In this document: piece by piece, positions 18,001 through 27,335 of the stretch
Numbering within the stretch: the first letter of the stretch is position 1
Layout of the letters: each line of letters starts with the position of its first letter
From: JAGWAJ01 sp026707615
GTDB lineage: Bacteria; Acidobacteriota; Vicinamibacteria; Vicinamibacterales; UBA8438
Assembly: GCA_965207595.1 (NCBI GenBank)
Contig: CBDBMW010000012.1
Location: forward strand, 372,001 to 436,000
Length of the DNA: 64,000 bases
Reading direction: 5' to 3'
Translations under genes and position numbers: made by a program
Notes under the pieces: model-generated
Databases searched by the model: none
Seen by the model: the letters and a program-made list of their open reading frames with translations, nothing else
Told to the model about the DNA's origin: nothing

Positions 18001-18135
18001 CCCGCCACGGGGCGCTACGTCTACAGCCTGAACTCCCCCGCCCGCCCCGGGTTCACCGGCGATCGCTACGCGCGCGACGACCTGCGCAGCCGCTGGCAGG
18101 CACAGCTCGGCGTCCGCTATTCCTACGGCCGGTAG
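15028..18135 (+). CDS. Oar-like TonB-dependent receptor
   Basis: A 1035-aa outer-membrane protein. A signal peptide (about 1-28) precedes a carboxypeptidase-regulatory-like domain (about 30-115: TIGGVVRDAQQGVLPGASI). A plug follows, with YNNIQIDGAVNND and SLDAVSELQLVV (about 150-240), then a long beta-barrel. No TonB box was identified. This is the usual size and layout of acidobacterial Oar/SusC-like receptors. It is preceded by a strong AGGAGG site and followed by a second receptor gene in the same direction. It probably imports a large organic substrate; the ligand is unknown. Confidence 0.9.
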   Translation: MIRRASSWKFVASVAVAGVVGAGTAIQAQNATTGTIGGVVRDAQQGVLPGASIVATHAPTGTRYEVFTRADGRFDLLNVQVGPYDLEIALGGFGTQSRTGVVVALGEATEVPVTLQLAAVTETVEVTAEASALFSPSRSGTTAGVETGLIETLPTLERSLQDFARTNPFFVKTSRNADSESFLSVAGRSGRYNNIQIDGAVNNDLFGLARQGTPGGQANTQPISLDAVSELQLVVAPYDVRQSGFSGGGINVITRSGANRFSGTAYLYNRNEGLVGRGIDDVPIATFFDRQQGASLGGPLVRNRAFFFANVETQRRETPVGYSLDGSSGVDFGYLATGQRIVDVARARYGYDIPGGFGEFTRGNPNDKVFVRTDINLSAAHRLSVRHNHIDANAEVGSQSNFRYRFADNFYLFRSRTNSTVAQLNSTFGSAFNLARVSYQRVRDRRGPQTAPFPQVTIDLEGGEDIRFGTEQFSTANRLDQDILEIHNDLTWVRGRHQFTIGTHNELFRFDNLFIRDNFGVYEFASPELFAEGLAQSYSYSFSRTADPRQAAEFWVYQLGFYAGDQWRVRDDLSLTYGIRLDAPIFPDTPSANPLVESLYGRGTDVVPRTRNWSPRMGFNYDLSPQARNRQQVRGGLGLFHGRTPYVWLSNQYSNTGNEFQRIRVFFDPANRIPFSPDPTAQPTDIGSASTNEINLVDPDYRFPQLLRGNLAYDRELGFFDLVGSVELLFSKTVRDIDYRNLNLVATGAAPDGRPTHSRLHRDFSNVVLLTNTNRGSSWTVATKLDKRFRDNWFLSGSYLYGESRTVNDGASSQATSNWRYNYTDGNPNAVPLAVSDFSPGHRVNLSGSYRIPAGPAGITLSTFYSAQQGRPYSYLDGSDSNGDGTRGNDLLYVPRDAGEVVVTNGTFDDLMRFLSAGCNVTPGAILPRNSCRGPWIYTLDFHLGVDMPIGRNELEFFLDVQNLINAFDARNGLLEFAFFQNLQPVRSSVDPATGRYVYSLNSPARPGFTGDRYARDDLRSRWQAQLGVRYSYGR

Positions 18136-18446
18136 CGCGCCCTCATGGGCGCGTCGGGAGTCTGCGCGGGCATGAGACCGCCGATGCGCGCGTTCTGCCG
18201 CACACACTCCCGGGGTGGGCCCGACGCGGGGTGGATCGCAGACCGCGGTCCTCACCGCCCGTCCGATCGGGCCGCCTCGACCTCCTTCGTCCTTCCCGGC
18301 GACCGGCGGAATCCAGCGGTTGAATCCGACCGCGAGGCGCGTATACTGCGAGACAGGTCGAAAACGGCGGTGGAAGGCCCGGGAGCCCGGGATCTTCCGA
18401 GGCTCCGCGGTCACACCGAAACGCGCGTCGTCGCGAGGGAGGGGAC
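18136..18446. other. Intergenic region between two receptor genes
   Basis: This 311-nt stretch separates the two receptor genes. I see no credible gene in either strand. It ends in a GAGGGAGGGGAC ribosome binding site just before the second receptor. The length suggests the second receptor has its own promoter; no clear boxes or terminator hairpin could be assigned. Confidence 0.45.
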
Positions 18447-21400
18447 ATGCGGACTACGCTTCGTACCGCCGGCCTCGCGTTGGTGTTGCTCGCCCTCTCG
18501 AGCAGCCCGCTGTTCGCGCAGGCCACTGGGACCATCACCGGCAACGTGGTGGACCAGGATCAACTCGCGTTGCCCGGCGTCACCGTCGTGGCCGCCAACA
18601 CGGCGACCGGGGCCACCCGCGAGACCGTCACCACGGGCACCGGTACGTACACGATACCCGCGCTGATTCCCGGGCCGTACGAGGTTCGGGCCGAGCTTGG
18701 GGGCTTCGAGCCGGCGGTGGGACGCGCCGACGTCGTCACCGCCTCCACGGTCAGCGTCAACCTGCAGATGGGCATCGCGGCCTTGCAGGAGACGCTGACG
18801 GTCACCGCGGCCGCGCCTTTGGTCGAGGTGACCCAGTCGGTCGTGGCGAGCTCGATCCGCCAGGAGGAGGTGCGCGAGCTGCCGATGATCAACCGCAGCC
18901 TGGCCGCGATGATGACCCTGCTTCCCGGCGCCCGCGAGGTCGAGGCCGGCGGCTCCCACGGCCACGCGTCCAACTACGTGTCGTTCGCCGGCAACACGGG
19001 CCGCAGCTACAACATGTACGTGGACGGCATCGACAACAAGGAGGACCAGGACGGGGGCACCCTGCTGCAGTACAGCCTCGACGGCATCGAGGAGTTCCGG
19101 GCCCTCGGCGCGGGCTTCCAGGCCGAGTACGGCCGGGGGTCGACCGTGGTGACCCTGGCGACCAAGTCCGGGACCAACCAGTTCACCGGGACGGCGTTCC
19201 TGCAGGGGCGCAACGAGTCGATGACCGCCACCGACTACTTCTCCAAGACGGAGAACGGGGGCTTCGGGAAGCAGCCGTTCAACCGCCTGCAACTGGGCGG
19301 CTCCTTCGGCGGGCCGATCGTGCGCGACCGGGCGTGGTTCTTCACCTCGCTCGAGCGCATTCGCCAGGACTTCCAGTTGCCCCGCTCGGCCGGCATCTTC
19401 TCCGAGCAGCAGGTGCTCGCGGCGACCGGCCTGGTGCCGGGCGCCCTTGCGGAGCCGGCGATGTCCCAGCCGTTCCGCGATCTGCTGTTCCAGTCGCGGG
19501 CCGACGTGCGCATGGGCGACAACCACACCGGGTTCTTCAAGATCGCCTCGCAGCACGGCTACGTCGACAACGCCACCTGGAACGGCCCCCAGCACATGAA
19601 CTGGGAGTCGGGCTTCATCTCCCGCAACGACCAGAACATGTACGCGGCGGTCGGCGGCTGGACCTGGGTGCCCGACAACGCGTCGGTCAACGAGTTCCGG
19701 ACGCAGTACATGTACTACCTGCACGAGGACGTCAACGGCGCCCCGTGCAGCGCCGGCCTCACCTGGAACGAGTGCGTCTTCACCCGCCTCGCCTTCCCGT
19801 CGGTGGGGACGGACCGGCCGTTCTTCGCCCACGACACCTGGGTGAACTACGAGACGAAGCTCGAGATCGTGAACAACTACTCGCGCCAGATCGGTCGGCA
19901 CTACGTCAAGGTTGGCGTCGACTACGCCCGGCTCCCGACCTTCCACGCCAACCTGATGGTCTTCTCGCCGGGCCGCGTCCAGTTCTTCGATGACCCGTCG
20001 GTCATCGTCAACAACACCAACGGGATGTACCCACAGGGGTTCCTGACGCCCGGCATCGTCCGCAGCATCATCGTGTCGAGCCAGGCCCAGGTGGACGCCT
20101 GGTCGCGCGACTCGTGGTTCTTCGCCGGCTACGCCCAGGACGACTTCCAGGTCTCGCCCAAACTGACGCTGAACCTCGGGGTGCGCTACGACGTCCACGA
20201 GCTGATGGACAATAGCCAGGGGTTCCCGGCCAACCGGACCGGGGTCGTGCTCCGCGCGATCGACCACCCGTTCGGCGGTCCTCCCGAGACCGACCGCAAC
20301 AACGTCGCGCCGAGGGTCGGCTTCGCGTACGACGTGCAGGGGGACGGGCGCAACGTCGTTCGTGGCAGCTTCGGCTACTTCTACGCAACGGGAATCATCA
20401 CGTCCGCCTACGGCGCCAACCTGCTGTCGCAGGAGAACATCTTCATCCGCAGCCAGAAGGGCAACACGGCCATCGGGGCCGGCGAGCTCTCCGACTACGT
20501 CCTCGGCGAGGAGTTGCCGTTCGACATCCCGGCCGCGCCCACGGAGCTGCCCTTCGGCGGCGCGACGAGCGGAGCGTACTATCACCCGGACTTCGAGGAC
20601 GCCTACTCCATCAACTCGTCCTTCGGCTACTCCCACCTGCTGACTCCGAACACCGTCATATCGGCGGACTATCTCAGCGTGCTGGTTCGCAAGGGTTGGC
20701 GGCAGGTGAACATCAATCCGTTTCTCGACCACGACAACGACCCCGGCACCCCGAACATCCGGGCCCTGGCGCCGGCGCTCCAGGAGGTCTACGGCGATCC
20801 GGCGCTGCTGGGCCCCACCAACGTGCTGTTCTCGAACAGCAACGGTCGCTACGACGGGGTCGACGTGCATTTCGAGCACCGTTTCCCGACCGGCGGGGCG
20901 TTTCAGGTGAATTACACTCTGGCGTGGGCTCGCGGCAATGGAGGCGCGAGCGACTTCACCACCCAGGGCTTCCACGCGGGGCCGGAGGTCCAGTCGGAAT
21001 TCGGCGACAGCTACTTCCTGGACAACGAGTGGGGGCCGACGGCCTACGACGAGCGCCACCGCGTCACCTTTGCGGGATCGTTCCCGTTACCGTGGGGCCT
21101 GAGCGTCGCCCCGCTGATAACGGCGGCCAGCGCGCGGCCCTACACGGCATACGCCGGGTTCAGCCGGTTCGGCCTGCTGCAGTACATCGAGGACGACAAC
21201 GGGAACTCCTTGGGGCCCAACAACACCCGGGGCACGCCGCTGCTCAACATCAACGGGAGGCTGACGAGGACGTTCGAGATGCCGCGCGGACAATCGTTCG
21301 ACGTGTTCATCGAGTTCTACAACATCACCAACCGCGCGAACTTCGGCAACAGCTTCAACGGGTTCGCCTTCTCACCGGCGTTCGGCGAGCCGAGAGGGTA

Positions 21401-21476
21401 CCTGGGCGGCATCGGGTCGACGTCCACGCTGCCGGTGTCGTTCCAGATGCAGATCGGGGGCCGCTTCGAGTTCTAG
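18447..21476 (+). CDS. Oar-like TonB-dependent receptor
   Basis: A 1009-aa protein. Its order is signal peptide (ending SSPLFAQ near 27), carboxypeptidase-regulatory domain (TITGNVVDQDQLALPGV, about 30-110), plug (YNMYVDGIDNKEDQDGG, FQAEYGRGSTVVTLATKSG) and barrel. It ends in QMQIGGRFEF with the aromatic C-terminal residue needed for barrel assembly. It differs clearly from its upstream neighbour, so this is not a recent duplication. It lies just upstream of the haem/copper/TPR gene cluster and may supply that cluster's substrate. Confidence 0.92.
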   Translation: MRTTLRTAGLALVLLALSSSPLFAQATGTITGNVVDQDQLALPGVTVVAANTATGATRETVTTGTGTYTIPALIPGPYEVRAELGGFEPAVGRADVVTASTVSVNLQMGIAALQETLTVTAAAPLVEVTQSVVASSIRQEEVRELPMINRSLAAMMTLLPGAREVEAGGSHGHASNYVSFAGNTGRSYNMYVDGIDNKEDQDGGTLLQYSLDGIEEFRALGAGFQAEYGRGSTVVTLATKSGTNQFTGTAFLQGRNESMTATDYFSKTENGGFGKQPFNRLQLGGSFGGPIVRDRAWFFTSLERIRQDFQLPRSAGIFSEQQVLAATGLVPGALAEPAMSQPFRDLLFQSRADVRMGDNHTGFFKIASQHGYVDNATWNGPQHMNWESGFISRNDQNMYAAVGGWTWVPDNASVNEFRTQYMYYLHEDVNGAPCSAGLTWNECVFTRLAFPSVGTDRPFFAHDTWVNYETKLEIVNNYSRQIGRHYVKVGVDYARLPTFHANLMVFSPGRVQFFDDPSVIVNNTNGMYPQGFLTPGIVRSIIVSSQAQVDAWSRDSWFFAGYAQDDFQVSPKLTLNLGVRYDVHELMDNSQGFPANRTGVVLRAIDHPFGGPPETDRNNVAPRVGFAYDVQGDGRNVVRGSFGYFYATGIITSAYGANLLSQENIFIRSQKGNTAIGAGELSDYVLGEELPFDIPAAPTELPFGGATSGAYYHPDFEDAYSINSSFGYSHLLTPNTVISADYLSVLVRKGWRQVNINPFLDHDNDPGTPNIRALAPALQEVYGDPALLGPTNVLFSNSNGRYDGVDVHFEHRFPTGGAFQVNYTLAWARGNGGASDFTTQGFHAGPEVQSEFGDSYFLDNEWGPTAYDERHRVTFAGSFPLPWGLSVAPLITAASARPYTAYAGFSRFGLLQYIEDDNGNSLGPNNTRGTPLLNINGRLTRTFEMPRGQSFDVFIEFYNITNRANFGNSFNGFAFSPAFGEPRGYLGGIGSTSTLPVSFQMQIGGRFEF

Positions 21477-21632
21477 AGAAGGCCTGGTCACAGCGGGTGC
21501 GACGGCGGCCCCGTGGCGGACGCCGGCGTCGCGCTCCTCCCTGCCCTCGCGTCACGCGCGCCGGGCGGAGAGACCGGCCCGCCGTCCGGTCGCGGGGCGG
21601 GTGGGCGGGGCACGGACGGGCGAAGCGAGACA

Positions 21633-23657
21633 GTGACGACTCTCGGAAGGGCGTACGTCGGGCCCCCGGTCATGGCAGCCACCCTGGCCGGCCTGCTCGG
21701 GTGCGGTACGCCCGACGGCACCGGCGCGTCCCTGTCTACCGCCTCGCAGCCGACCTTCGCGCGGGACGTGGCACCGATTCTGTTCGAGCACTGTGCAGGC
21801 TGCCATCACCCGGAGGGGTCGGCACCGTTCAGCCTGCTCGAGTACGCGAGCGCACGCGCCCGGGGCGCCCGCATCGTCGATGCGACCGGTCGCCGCGTCA
21901 TGCCTCCGTGGCTGCCGGAACCGGGGCACGGCGACTTTGCCGGGGCTCGCCTGCTGACGGACGAGCAGATCGAAGTCCTTCGCGGCTGGGTGGCGAACGG
22001 CATGCCGGAGGGCGACGCGAACCACCTGCCGCCGCGGCCTCGCACCGGGGAGGGATGGCAACTCGGCGAGCCCGACCTCATCGTCAGGATGCCGCAGCCG
22101 TACACCCTGCCGCCCGGCGACAGCGACGTCTTCCGCAACTTCGTGATTCCCGTTCCAGGCTCGGAGACCCGTCATGTCAGGACGGTAGAGTTGCGGCCCG
22201 GCAACCCCCGTGTCGTGCACCACGCGCTGCTGGGCGTCGACGAGATGCGAGGCTCGCGCCGCCTCGACGCCGGCGACCCGGGACCGGGATTCGGCGGCAT
22301 GGAGATGGGTGAGGCCCATATGCCCGACGGCAGCCTGCTCGGCTGGACGCCCGGCATGCTGCCCTTCCCCGGGATCGAAGGAATGGCGTGGCGGCTCCAG
22401 CCCCGGACCGACCTGGTGCTGCAGCTCCACCTGCTGCCGGGAGACGAGCCGCAGACCTTGCAGGGCGCCATCGGCTTCCATTTCGCCGAACCCGACGAGG
22501 TCGGCGATGCGGCCTACGTCATCATCCTGGATGCTGACGAGCAGCTCGATATCCCGGCCGGCGATGCCGCCTTCTCGGTGACCGACACGATGGAACTGCC
22601 GGTCGACGTCGAGGTCCTGGTGGTCTATCCGCACGCCCACTATCTGGGCCGGCGGCTCGAGGGTTGGGCCACGCTGCCGGACGGCGCGACGAGGTCGTTG
22701 ATCCGCATCGACGACTGGGACTTCCAGTGGCAGGACGTGTATCGCTATCGGGAACCGGTCGCGCTGCCGAAGGGCACCACGGTGGGCATGCGCTGGACCT
22801 TCGACAACTCGGCCGACAACCCGAGCCAGCGCAACGCTCCTCCTCGCCGCGTGGTCGCCGGGAATCGGTCGTCCGACGAGATGGCGCACCTGCAACTGCA
22901 GGTCCGGCTGCGCGATCATCATGACCGGGCCGTCCTGCAGGCGGCGCACTACCAGCACCTTCTAGGGAAGAACCCCCGGAGCGCCCGGCTGCTCTACGGA
23001 CTCGGCGGCGCGTTGCGGGACCAGGGACGGCAGGCGGATGCGGCGCGCGCGTACCGACAGGCTCTGGCGCTGCAGCCGGGGTACGTCGCTGCCCACATCA
23101 ACCTCGCCGCCGTGCTGCTGACGCTCGGAGAGACGGAGGCCGGTACCGACCACCTGCGAACGGCGGTGCGGCTGGATCCCGATGCGGCCGGCGCGCACTA
23201 CAACCTGGGACTCGTCTCCGCGTCACGCGGCAGGCTCGACGAGGCCGCACGCCACTATCGGGAGGCGCTCCGTAGCGTGCCCGACTATGCGGAGGCCCAC
23301 AACAACCTGGGCCAGGTCCTGGCCGTCCGCGGTGAGCTGGCCGAGGCCGTGCGCTCGCTCCGTGCGGCCGTCCGGCTGCTGCCCGCCTCCGCCGACGTCC
23401 ACAACAACCTGGGACGCACGCTGGGAGCGCGGGGCGAGCTCGACGAGGCGATGCGGCATCTCCGGATCGCGGACCGTCTGGAGCCGGACTCGGCCGAGAT
23501 CCAGATCAATCTCGGCACCGGACTGCTGCTGCAGGGTCGCGTTGCGGACGCGATCGGGCGGTTCCGCCGGGCCCTGCAACTCGAGCCCGACAACCCCAGG
23601 GCACGGGAGAGCCTCGCCGCCGCGCTGGCGCAGCCGGGCGCGGCCCGAACGCGCTGA
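21633..23657 (+). CDS. Lipoprotein: cytochrome c, Cu-monooxygenase-like fold and TPRs
   Basis: A 674-aa protein. The GTG start at 21633 puts a lipobox (LAGLLGC, Cys24) at the right distance; an upstream ATG would not. The haem motif CAGCH is at 54-58. The middle (about 140-430) carries all copper ligands of the DBM/PHM fold: His196-His197 (VVHHAL), His266 (LQLHLL), His334/336 (PHAHYLG) and Met386 (VGMRW). From about 440 to the end are six or so TPRs (ALQPGYVAAHINLAAVLL and similar). The TPR extension is absent from the paralogue at 10.3-11.6 kb. It is first in a five-gene same-strand cluster. Substrate unknown. Confidence 0.85.
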   Translation: MTTLGRAYVGPPVMAATLAGLLGCGTPDGTGASLSTASQPTFARDVAPILFEHCAGCHHPEGSAPFSLLEYASARARGARIVDATGRRVMPPWLPEPGHGDFAGARLLTDEQIEVLRGWVANGMPEGDANHLPPRPRTGEGWQLGEPDLIVRMPQPYTLPPGDSDVFRNFVIPVPGSETRHVRTVELRPGNPRVVHHALLGVDEMRGSRRLDAGDPGPGFGGMEMGEAHMPDGSLLGWTPGMLPFPGIEGMAWRLQPRTDLVLQLHLLPGDEPQTLQGAIGFHFAEPDEVGDAAYVIILDADEQLDIPAGDAAFSVTDTMELPVDVEVLVVYPHAHYLGRRLEGWATLPDGATRSLIRIDDWDFQWQDVYRYREPVALPKGTTVGMRWTFDNSADNPSQRNAPPRRVVAGNRSSDEMAHLQLQVRLRDHHDRAVLQAAHYQHLLGKNPRSARLLYGLGGALRDQGRQADAARAYRQALALQPGYVAAHINLAAVLLTLGETEAGTDHLRTAVRLDPDAAGAHYNLGLVSASRGRLDEAARHYREALRSVPDYAEAHNNLGQVLAVRGELAEAVRSLRAAVRLLPASADVHNNLGRTLGARGELDEAMRHLRIADRLEPDSAEIQINLGTGLLLQGRVADAIGRFRRALQLEPDNPRARESLAAALAQPGAARTR

Positions 23658-23675
23658 CGTCGAGGAAGGCAGGAC

Positions 23676-25583
23676 ATGCCGCGACAGAGGCGCCGCGGGG
23701 CGCGCCGACAACCCCCGGACCGGCGCGGAACGCCACGCAGGAGGACAACCAGTCCCTCGTCCACCGGCGCGCTGCTCCTCCCCCTGGCCGCCACCCTGCT
23801 CCTCATCGCCGGGGCCTGGGCGTCGCCCGCCCGCGCCCATCCGGGGCTGTTCCGATCGTTCCTCGCCGCCGGCGGCGCCCTGCTGCTGTGGCAACTGCTC
23901 CTCCTCGCGGCGACCCGCCGCCGCACCCTTGCGCTGGACGTCAGCTTCCGCCCGCAGCACTACCTGCAGGCGCTGTCGCAACTGGTCATCCTGATCTACT
24001 GGGGGTGGTACTGGCGCGAGGTGTACGACTTCGCGTACCTGATCGGAGCCCAACTGCTGTTCGCCTACGCGCTCGAGGCGCTCCTCGCGTGGTCCCGACG
24101 CGACCGGCACACGCTCGGCTTCGGCCCGGTTCCGATCGTCTTCAGCATCAACCTCTTCCTCTGGTTCCGGCCCGAGTGGTTCCATCTGCAGTTCGTCCTG
24201 GTGGCGCTGGGCTACTGCGCCAAGGAGCTGATCCGCTGGAACAAGGACGGCCGGCGCACCCACATCTTCAACCCGTCGTCGTTCCCCCTGAGCATCGTGT
24301 CGCTGGTCCTGCTGGCGACGGGGACCACGGACATCACGTACGGCGTCGAGATTGCGACCACGCAGCTGTTCCCCCCGCACATCTATCTCGTCGTGTTCCT
24401 GGCCGCGCTGCCGGTGCAGCTCCTGTTCGGGGTGGCCACGATGACGCTGGCCGCCGTGACCACCACGTACGGGCTGAGCCTCGCCTACCTGGGCGCGACC
24501 GGTTCGCACTTCTTCGTCGAAGCGGCGATACCGATCGCCGTATTCCTCGGCATGCACCTGCTGTTCACCGATCCCTCCACGTCGCCGCGCACCGAGATGG
24601 GTCGGCTGACGTTCGGGGTGTTGTACGGCACCAGCGTCTTCGGCCTGTTCGCACTGCTCGGCGCGGCCGGGGCGCCCACGTTCTACGACAAGCTGCTCGC
24701 CGTCCCGGTGCTGAACCTGCTGATCCAGACGATCGACCGGGCGACCGGGTCCGGCATGCTGCGACGCTTCGATCCCGCTCGCCTGGGCTCCCGGCTCGCA
24801 CCGCGCCGCCGCAATCTGGCCTACGTGTCGGTCTGGGCCGTGGTGTTCGTGGCGATGCAGTACCTCACCGGCACGCCGGTCACCCTGGCCCGCGCCGACA
24901 CGCTGCTGGCGCACGGCCGCATCCAGGAGGCGATCGCCGGCTATCGCGAGCTGATCGCGACCGCCCCGGACCATGCGGCGGGCCACAACAAGCTGGGGTA
25001 CGCGCTGCTGCAGGTCGGGCGCACGGGCGAAGCCGTGACGCTCCTGCGTCGCGGCGTCCTGCTTCAGCCCGGCGACGCCGAGGCGCACAACAACCTCGGG
25101 CTGGCACTGATGCAGGCCGGGAGCCCCCGCGAGGCGCTCGCGTCGATGGAGCAGGCGCTGACCCTCGATCCCGACAACGCCGGAGCGCACTACAACCTGG
25201 CGCACGCGCGGACGGCGACGGGCGACCAGCCCGGTGCGGTTGCGGCGTTCCGCGAGGTTCTCCGGGTACGACCGGACTGGCCGACGGCGCTCGGTGCGCT
25301 CGCGTGGCTCCATGCGACCAGCGGCCATCCCGAGGTCCGCGACCCCGGCGCGGCGCTCGAGCTCGCCGTGCGGGCGGCCGAGCTGAGCGAGCGGCAGGAC
25401 GTCGCGGTCCTGGACGCCCTCGCGGCCGCCTACGCGGCAGACGAGCGGTTCGAGGAGGCGGCACGTACCGCCGAGGCGGCGGAGGCGCTGGCCGCGGAGT
25501 CCGCGCCCCACCTCGTGGAGGGCATCGCGGCCCGGGTGCGGTTGTACCGCGCCGGTCGACCCGTGGTCGCCGGCGCCCCGTGA
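23676..25583 (+). CDS. Polytopic RnfD/NqrB-like membrane protein with C-terminal TPRs
   Basis: A 635-aa protein. The N-terminal part (about 30-400) has around ten TM helices and conserved loops: YWREVYD, FSINLFLWF, HIFNPSSFPLSI, MHLLFTDPSTSP and APTFYDKLLAVP. The FNPSS and TDPxTSP loops recall NqrB/RnfD electron-transfer subunits, but that match is by eye only. From about 410 to 620 are TPRs (DHAAGHNKLGYALLQVG, GDAEAHNNLGLALMQAG). It starts 18 nt after the haem/Cu/TPR lipoprotein gene, so both are surely co-transcribed. A paralogue with Sel1-like repeats in place of TPRs is at 39.7-41.2 kb. Confidence 0.75.
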   Translation: MPRQRRRGARRQPPDRRGTPRRRTTSPSSTGALLLPLAATLLLIAGAWASPARAHPGLFRSFLAAGGALLLWQLLLLAATRRRTLALDVSFRPQHYLQALSQLVILIYWGWYWREVYDFAYLIGAQLLFAYALEALLAWSRRDRHTLGFGPVPIVFSINLFLWFRPEWFHLQFVLVALGYCAKELIRWNKDGRRTHIFNPSSFPLSIVSLVLLATGTTDITYGVEIATTQLFPPHIYLVVFLAALPVQLLFGVATMTLAAVTTTYGLSLAYLGATGSHFFVEAAIPIAVFLGMHLLFTDPSTSPRTEMGRLTFGVLYGTSVFGLFALLGAAGAPTFYDKLLAVPVLNLLIQTIDRATGSGMLRRFDPARLGSRLAPRRRNLAYVSVWAVVFVAMQYLTGTPVTLARADTLLAHGRIQEAIAGYRELIATAPDHAAGHNKLGYALLQVGRTGEAVTLLRRGVLLQPGDAEAHNNLGLALMQAGSPREALASMEQALTLDPDNAGAHYNLAHARTATGDQPGAVAAFREVLRVRPDWPTALGALAWLHATSGHPEVRDPGAALELAVRAAELSERQDVAVLDALAAAYAADERFEEAARTAEAAEALAAESAPHLVEGIAARVRLYRAGRPVVAGAP

Positions 25584-25692
25584 GCATGCCCGTGCATGCT
25601 TGCCCCGTTCGCGTGGAGCGGTTCGCGCGTCGGCTACGAGGGCCCCGCGATGTCCGCCGGAGGCGTCGCCCCGGCTCGAATGGAGTAGCCTC

Positions 25693-26454
25693 ATGCAGCG
25701 AAGGATGCCGGGAATCAGGAGCGTGATGCGCGCCGTCGCCTGGAGTCTCGCGATCTGCTGCACGCCCGCGGACCTGCTGATCGGGGCCGATTTCTGGGAT
25801 GCGAAGGGCTCCTCGGAATGGACCGGCCCGGAGATCGACCGGTTGCTGTCCGATTCCCCGTGGGCCCGGAGCGTCAGCGTGCACCTGACCGACGTCGGTC
25901 TCGCCGGTCGGGTGGGCGGGCTCGGAGGGGGCGTCGTGGGCGCCGGGGCTGGCTCCCGGGGCGGCGTCGGGGCCGGCGGCGGCGGCGTCGCGGGCGCGGG
26001 GGCCGGGAACATCGGCGGGGGAACCTTCATGCCGCCCCCGCGACGGTTGCGCGTGCCGGTGGTGTGGTCCAGCGCGCTTCCGATTCGCCAGGCCATGGCG
26101 CGGCTGACCGCCGGGGACGCGGAGCGCTCGGGTCCGCCCGCGTTGGCCGACGAGGAGCCGGTCTATCGCATCACCATCGTCGTGCCCGCGGAGCTGGGCG
26201 AGGAGTTCTCCAGCCTCGGAGAGGTGCAGCGGGCGACCACGCTCGCCACCCGTCGTACGACGGATCGGCTGCCGGTCGACATCCGCCTGTTCTACCAGGG
26301 CGCACTTCTCGGGCTCGAGTACCACTTCGAGCGGGAGCCCGCCATCACCCTGCAGGATCGGGAGGTCGAGTTCGCGACCGAGCTCGGCTCCACGTCGATC
26401 AAGCGGACCTTCAGGCTCTCCGACATGACGGTGCGCGGCGAGTTGCGGCTGTAG
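25693..26454 (+). CDS. Secreted Gly-rich protein with SPWA motif
   Basis: A 253-aa protein. The ATG at 25693 is preferred because the signal peptide (RSVMRAVAWSLAICCTPADLL) then lies at the N-terminus. The segment FWDAKGSSEWTGPEIDRLLSDSPWA is followed by SVSVHLTD; a W-x-x-x-E-x-x-x-LL-x-DSPWA segment of this type is common in secreted acidobacterial proteins of unknown function. A Gly/Ala-rich low-complexity stretch (about 72-115) separates it from a C-terminal beta-rich domain. Third gene of the cluster. No function can be given. Confidence 0.7.
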   Translation: MQRRMPGIRSVMRAVAWSLAICCTPADLLIGADFWDAKGSSEWTGPEIDRLLSDSPWARSVSVHLTDVGLAGRVGGLGGGVVGAGAGSRGGVGAGGGGVAGAGAGNIGGGTFMPPPRRLRVPVVWSSALPIRQAMARLTAGDAERSGPPALADEEPVYRITIVVPAELGEEFSSLGEVQRATTLATRRTTDRLPVDIRLFYQGALLGLEYHFEREPAITLQDREVEFATELGSTSIKRTFRLSDMTVRGELRL

Positions 26455-26524
26455 TTCGAGCGGCGCCGCGTGAGCGACGGCCCTCGCGAGCGCGCGGGCC
26501 GGTCTCCGCGGTCGGAGGCACACG

Positions 26525-27280
26525 TTGACGTCACGCACGCGATGGCCATTGCCCGTGGTGCTGGGCCTGGGATTGATGCCCGTCCTGGCCTCCGTGGCGG
26601 TTGGCGCCCAGAACCCGTCGGACGACGCCCTGGCGCGCTCGGTGCGCTCGGCCGTCCACGGGGTCGACGATCTCCGGGCCGTGGAGGTCACCGTCGCCGA
26701 GGGCGAGGCCACTCTCAGCGGCCGGGTACCGACGCTCCGGGCGAAGTCGGCGGCGATCGAGCGCTCGCTGCGCGTCGAGGGGATCGAGCGCGTGGCCAGC
26801 GAGCTGGTGATTCCGCGCGTCGAGGACGAACGGCGGCTGGCGCAGGCCGTGGCGGCCAGCATCGTCAACTATCCGTTCTACACGATGTTCGACTACGTGC
26901 ACGGCGGCGTCCGGGACGGTGTGGTGGTGCTCGCCGGCGACGTGACGCCGGAACGCGGGAAGGCCGGCGAGATCGTCGATCGCGTTGCGCGCATCCCCGG
27001 CGTGCAGGACATTCGGTCGACCATCGAGACGCTTCCGCCGGGAGCGGGAGACGCCCGCCTGCGGCTCGTCCTGGCCTCCCGCATCTTCGACAACGACTTC
27101 TTCCATCGCTACGCCAGGCTGCGCCTGCCGCCGTTCCACGTCATCGTCCGCCGGGGAACCGTGACCCTGACCGGGTTCGTGCGCGATCGCGTGGAACGCA
27201 ACGTCCTGGAGCAGGTGGTCCGGCGCACGTTCGGCGTCACCCGTGTAATCAACGAGCTGGACACGGAGCGGGGCCCGTGA
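26525..27280 (+). CDS. Secreted protein with three BON domains
   Basis: A 251-aa protein with a TTG start at 26525 after GGAGG. A signal peptide (ending VAVGAQ near 29) precedes three BON-like units: about 33-95 (VEVTVAEGEATLSGRVP), 105-170 (GVVVLAGDVTPERGKAGEI) and 178-248 (FHVIVRRGTVTLTGFVRDRVERN). BON domains bind membranes or other envelope parts. It is fourth in the cluster after the Gly-rich SPWA protein and before a TPR lipoprotein-like gene, so an envelope assembly or tethering role is plausible but not shown. Confidence 0.85.
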   Translation: MTSRTRWPLPVVLGLGLMPVLASVAVGAQNPSDDALARSVRSAVHGVDDLRAVEVTVAEGEATLSGRVPTLRAKSAAIERSLRVEGIERVASELVIPRVEDERRLAQAVAASIVNYPFYTMFDYVHGGVRDGVVVLAGDVTPERGKAGEIVDRVARIPGVQDIRSTIETLPPGAGDARLRLVLASRIFDNDFFHRYARLRLPPFHVIVRRGTVTLTGFVRDRVERNVLEQVVRRTFGVTRVINELDTERGP

Positions 27281-27335
27281 CCGTCGCTTCGGGCGCGCAC
27301 GGCCGCAGCCCGTTCCATGCTCAGGGAGAAGGACC

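Noticed and set aside
14206..18414. A minus-strand open frame of about 1400 codons across the first receptor gene
   Set aside because: It is antisense to the TonB-dependent receptor and has no domains. Only its last 171 codons (DinB) are a real gene. Long antisense frames are common at this GC content.
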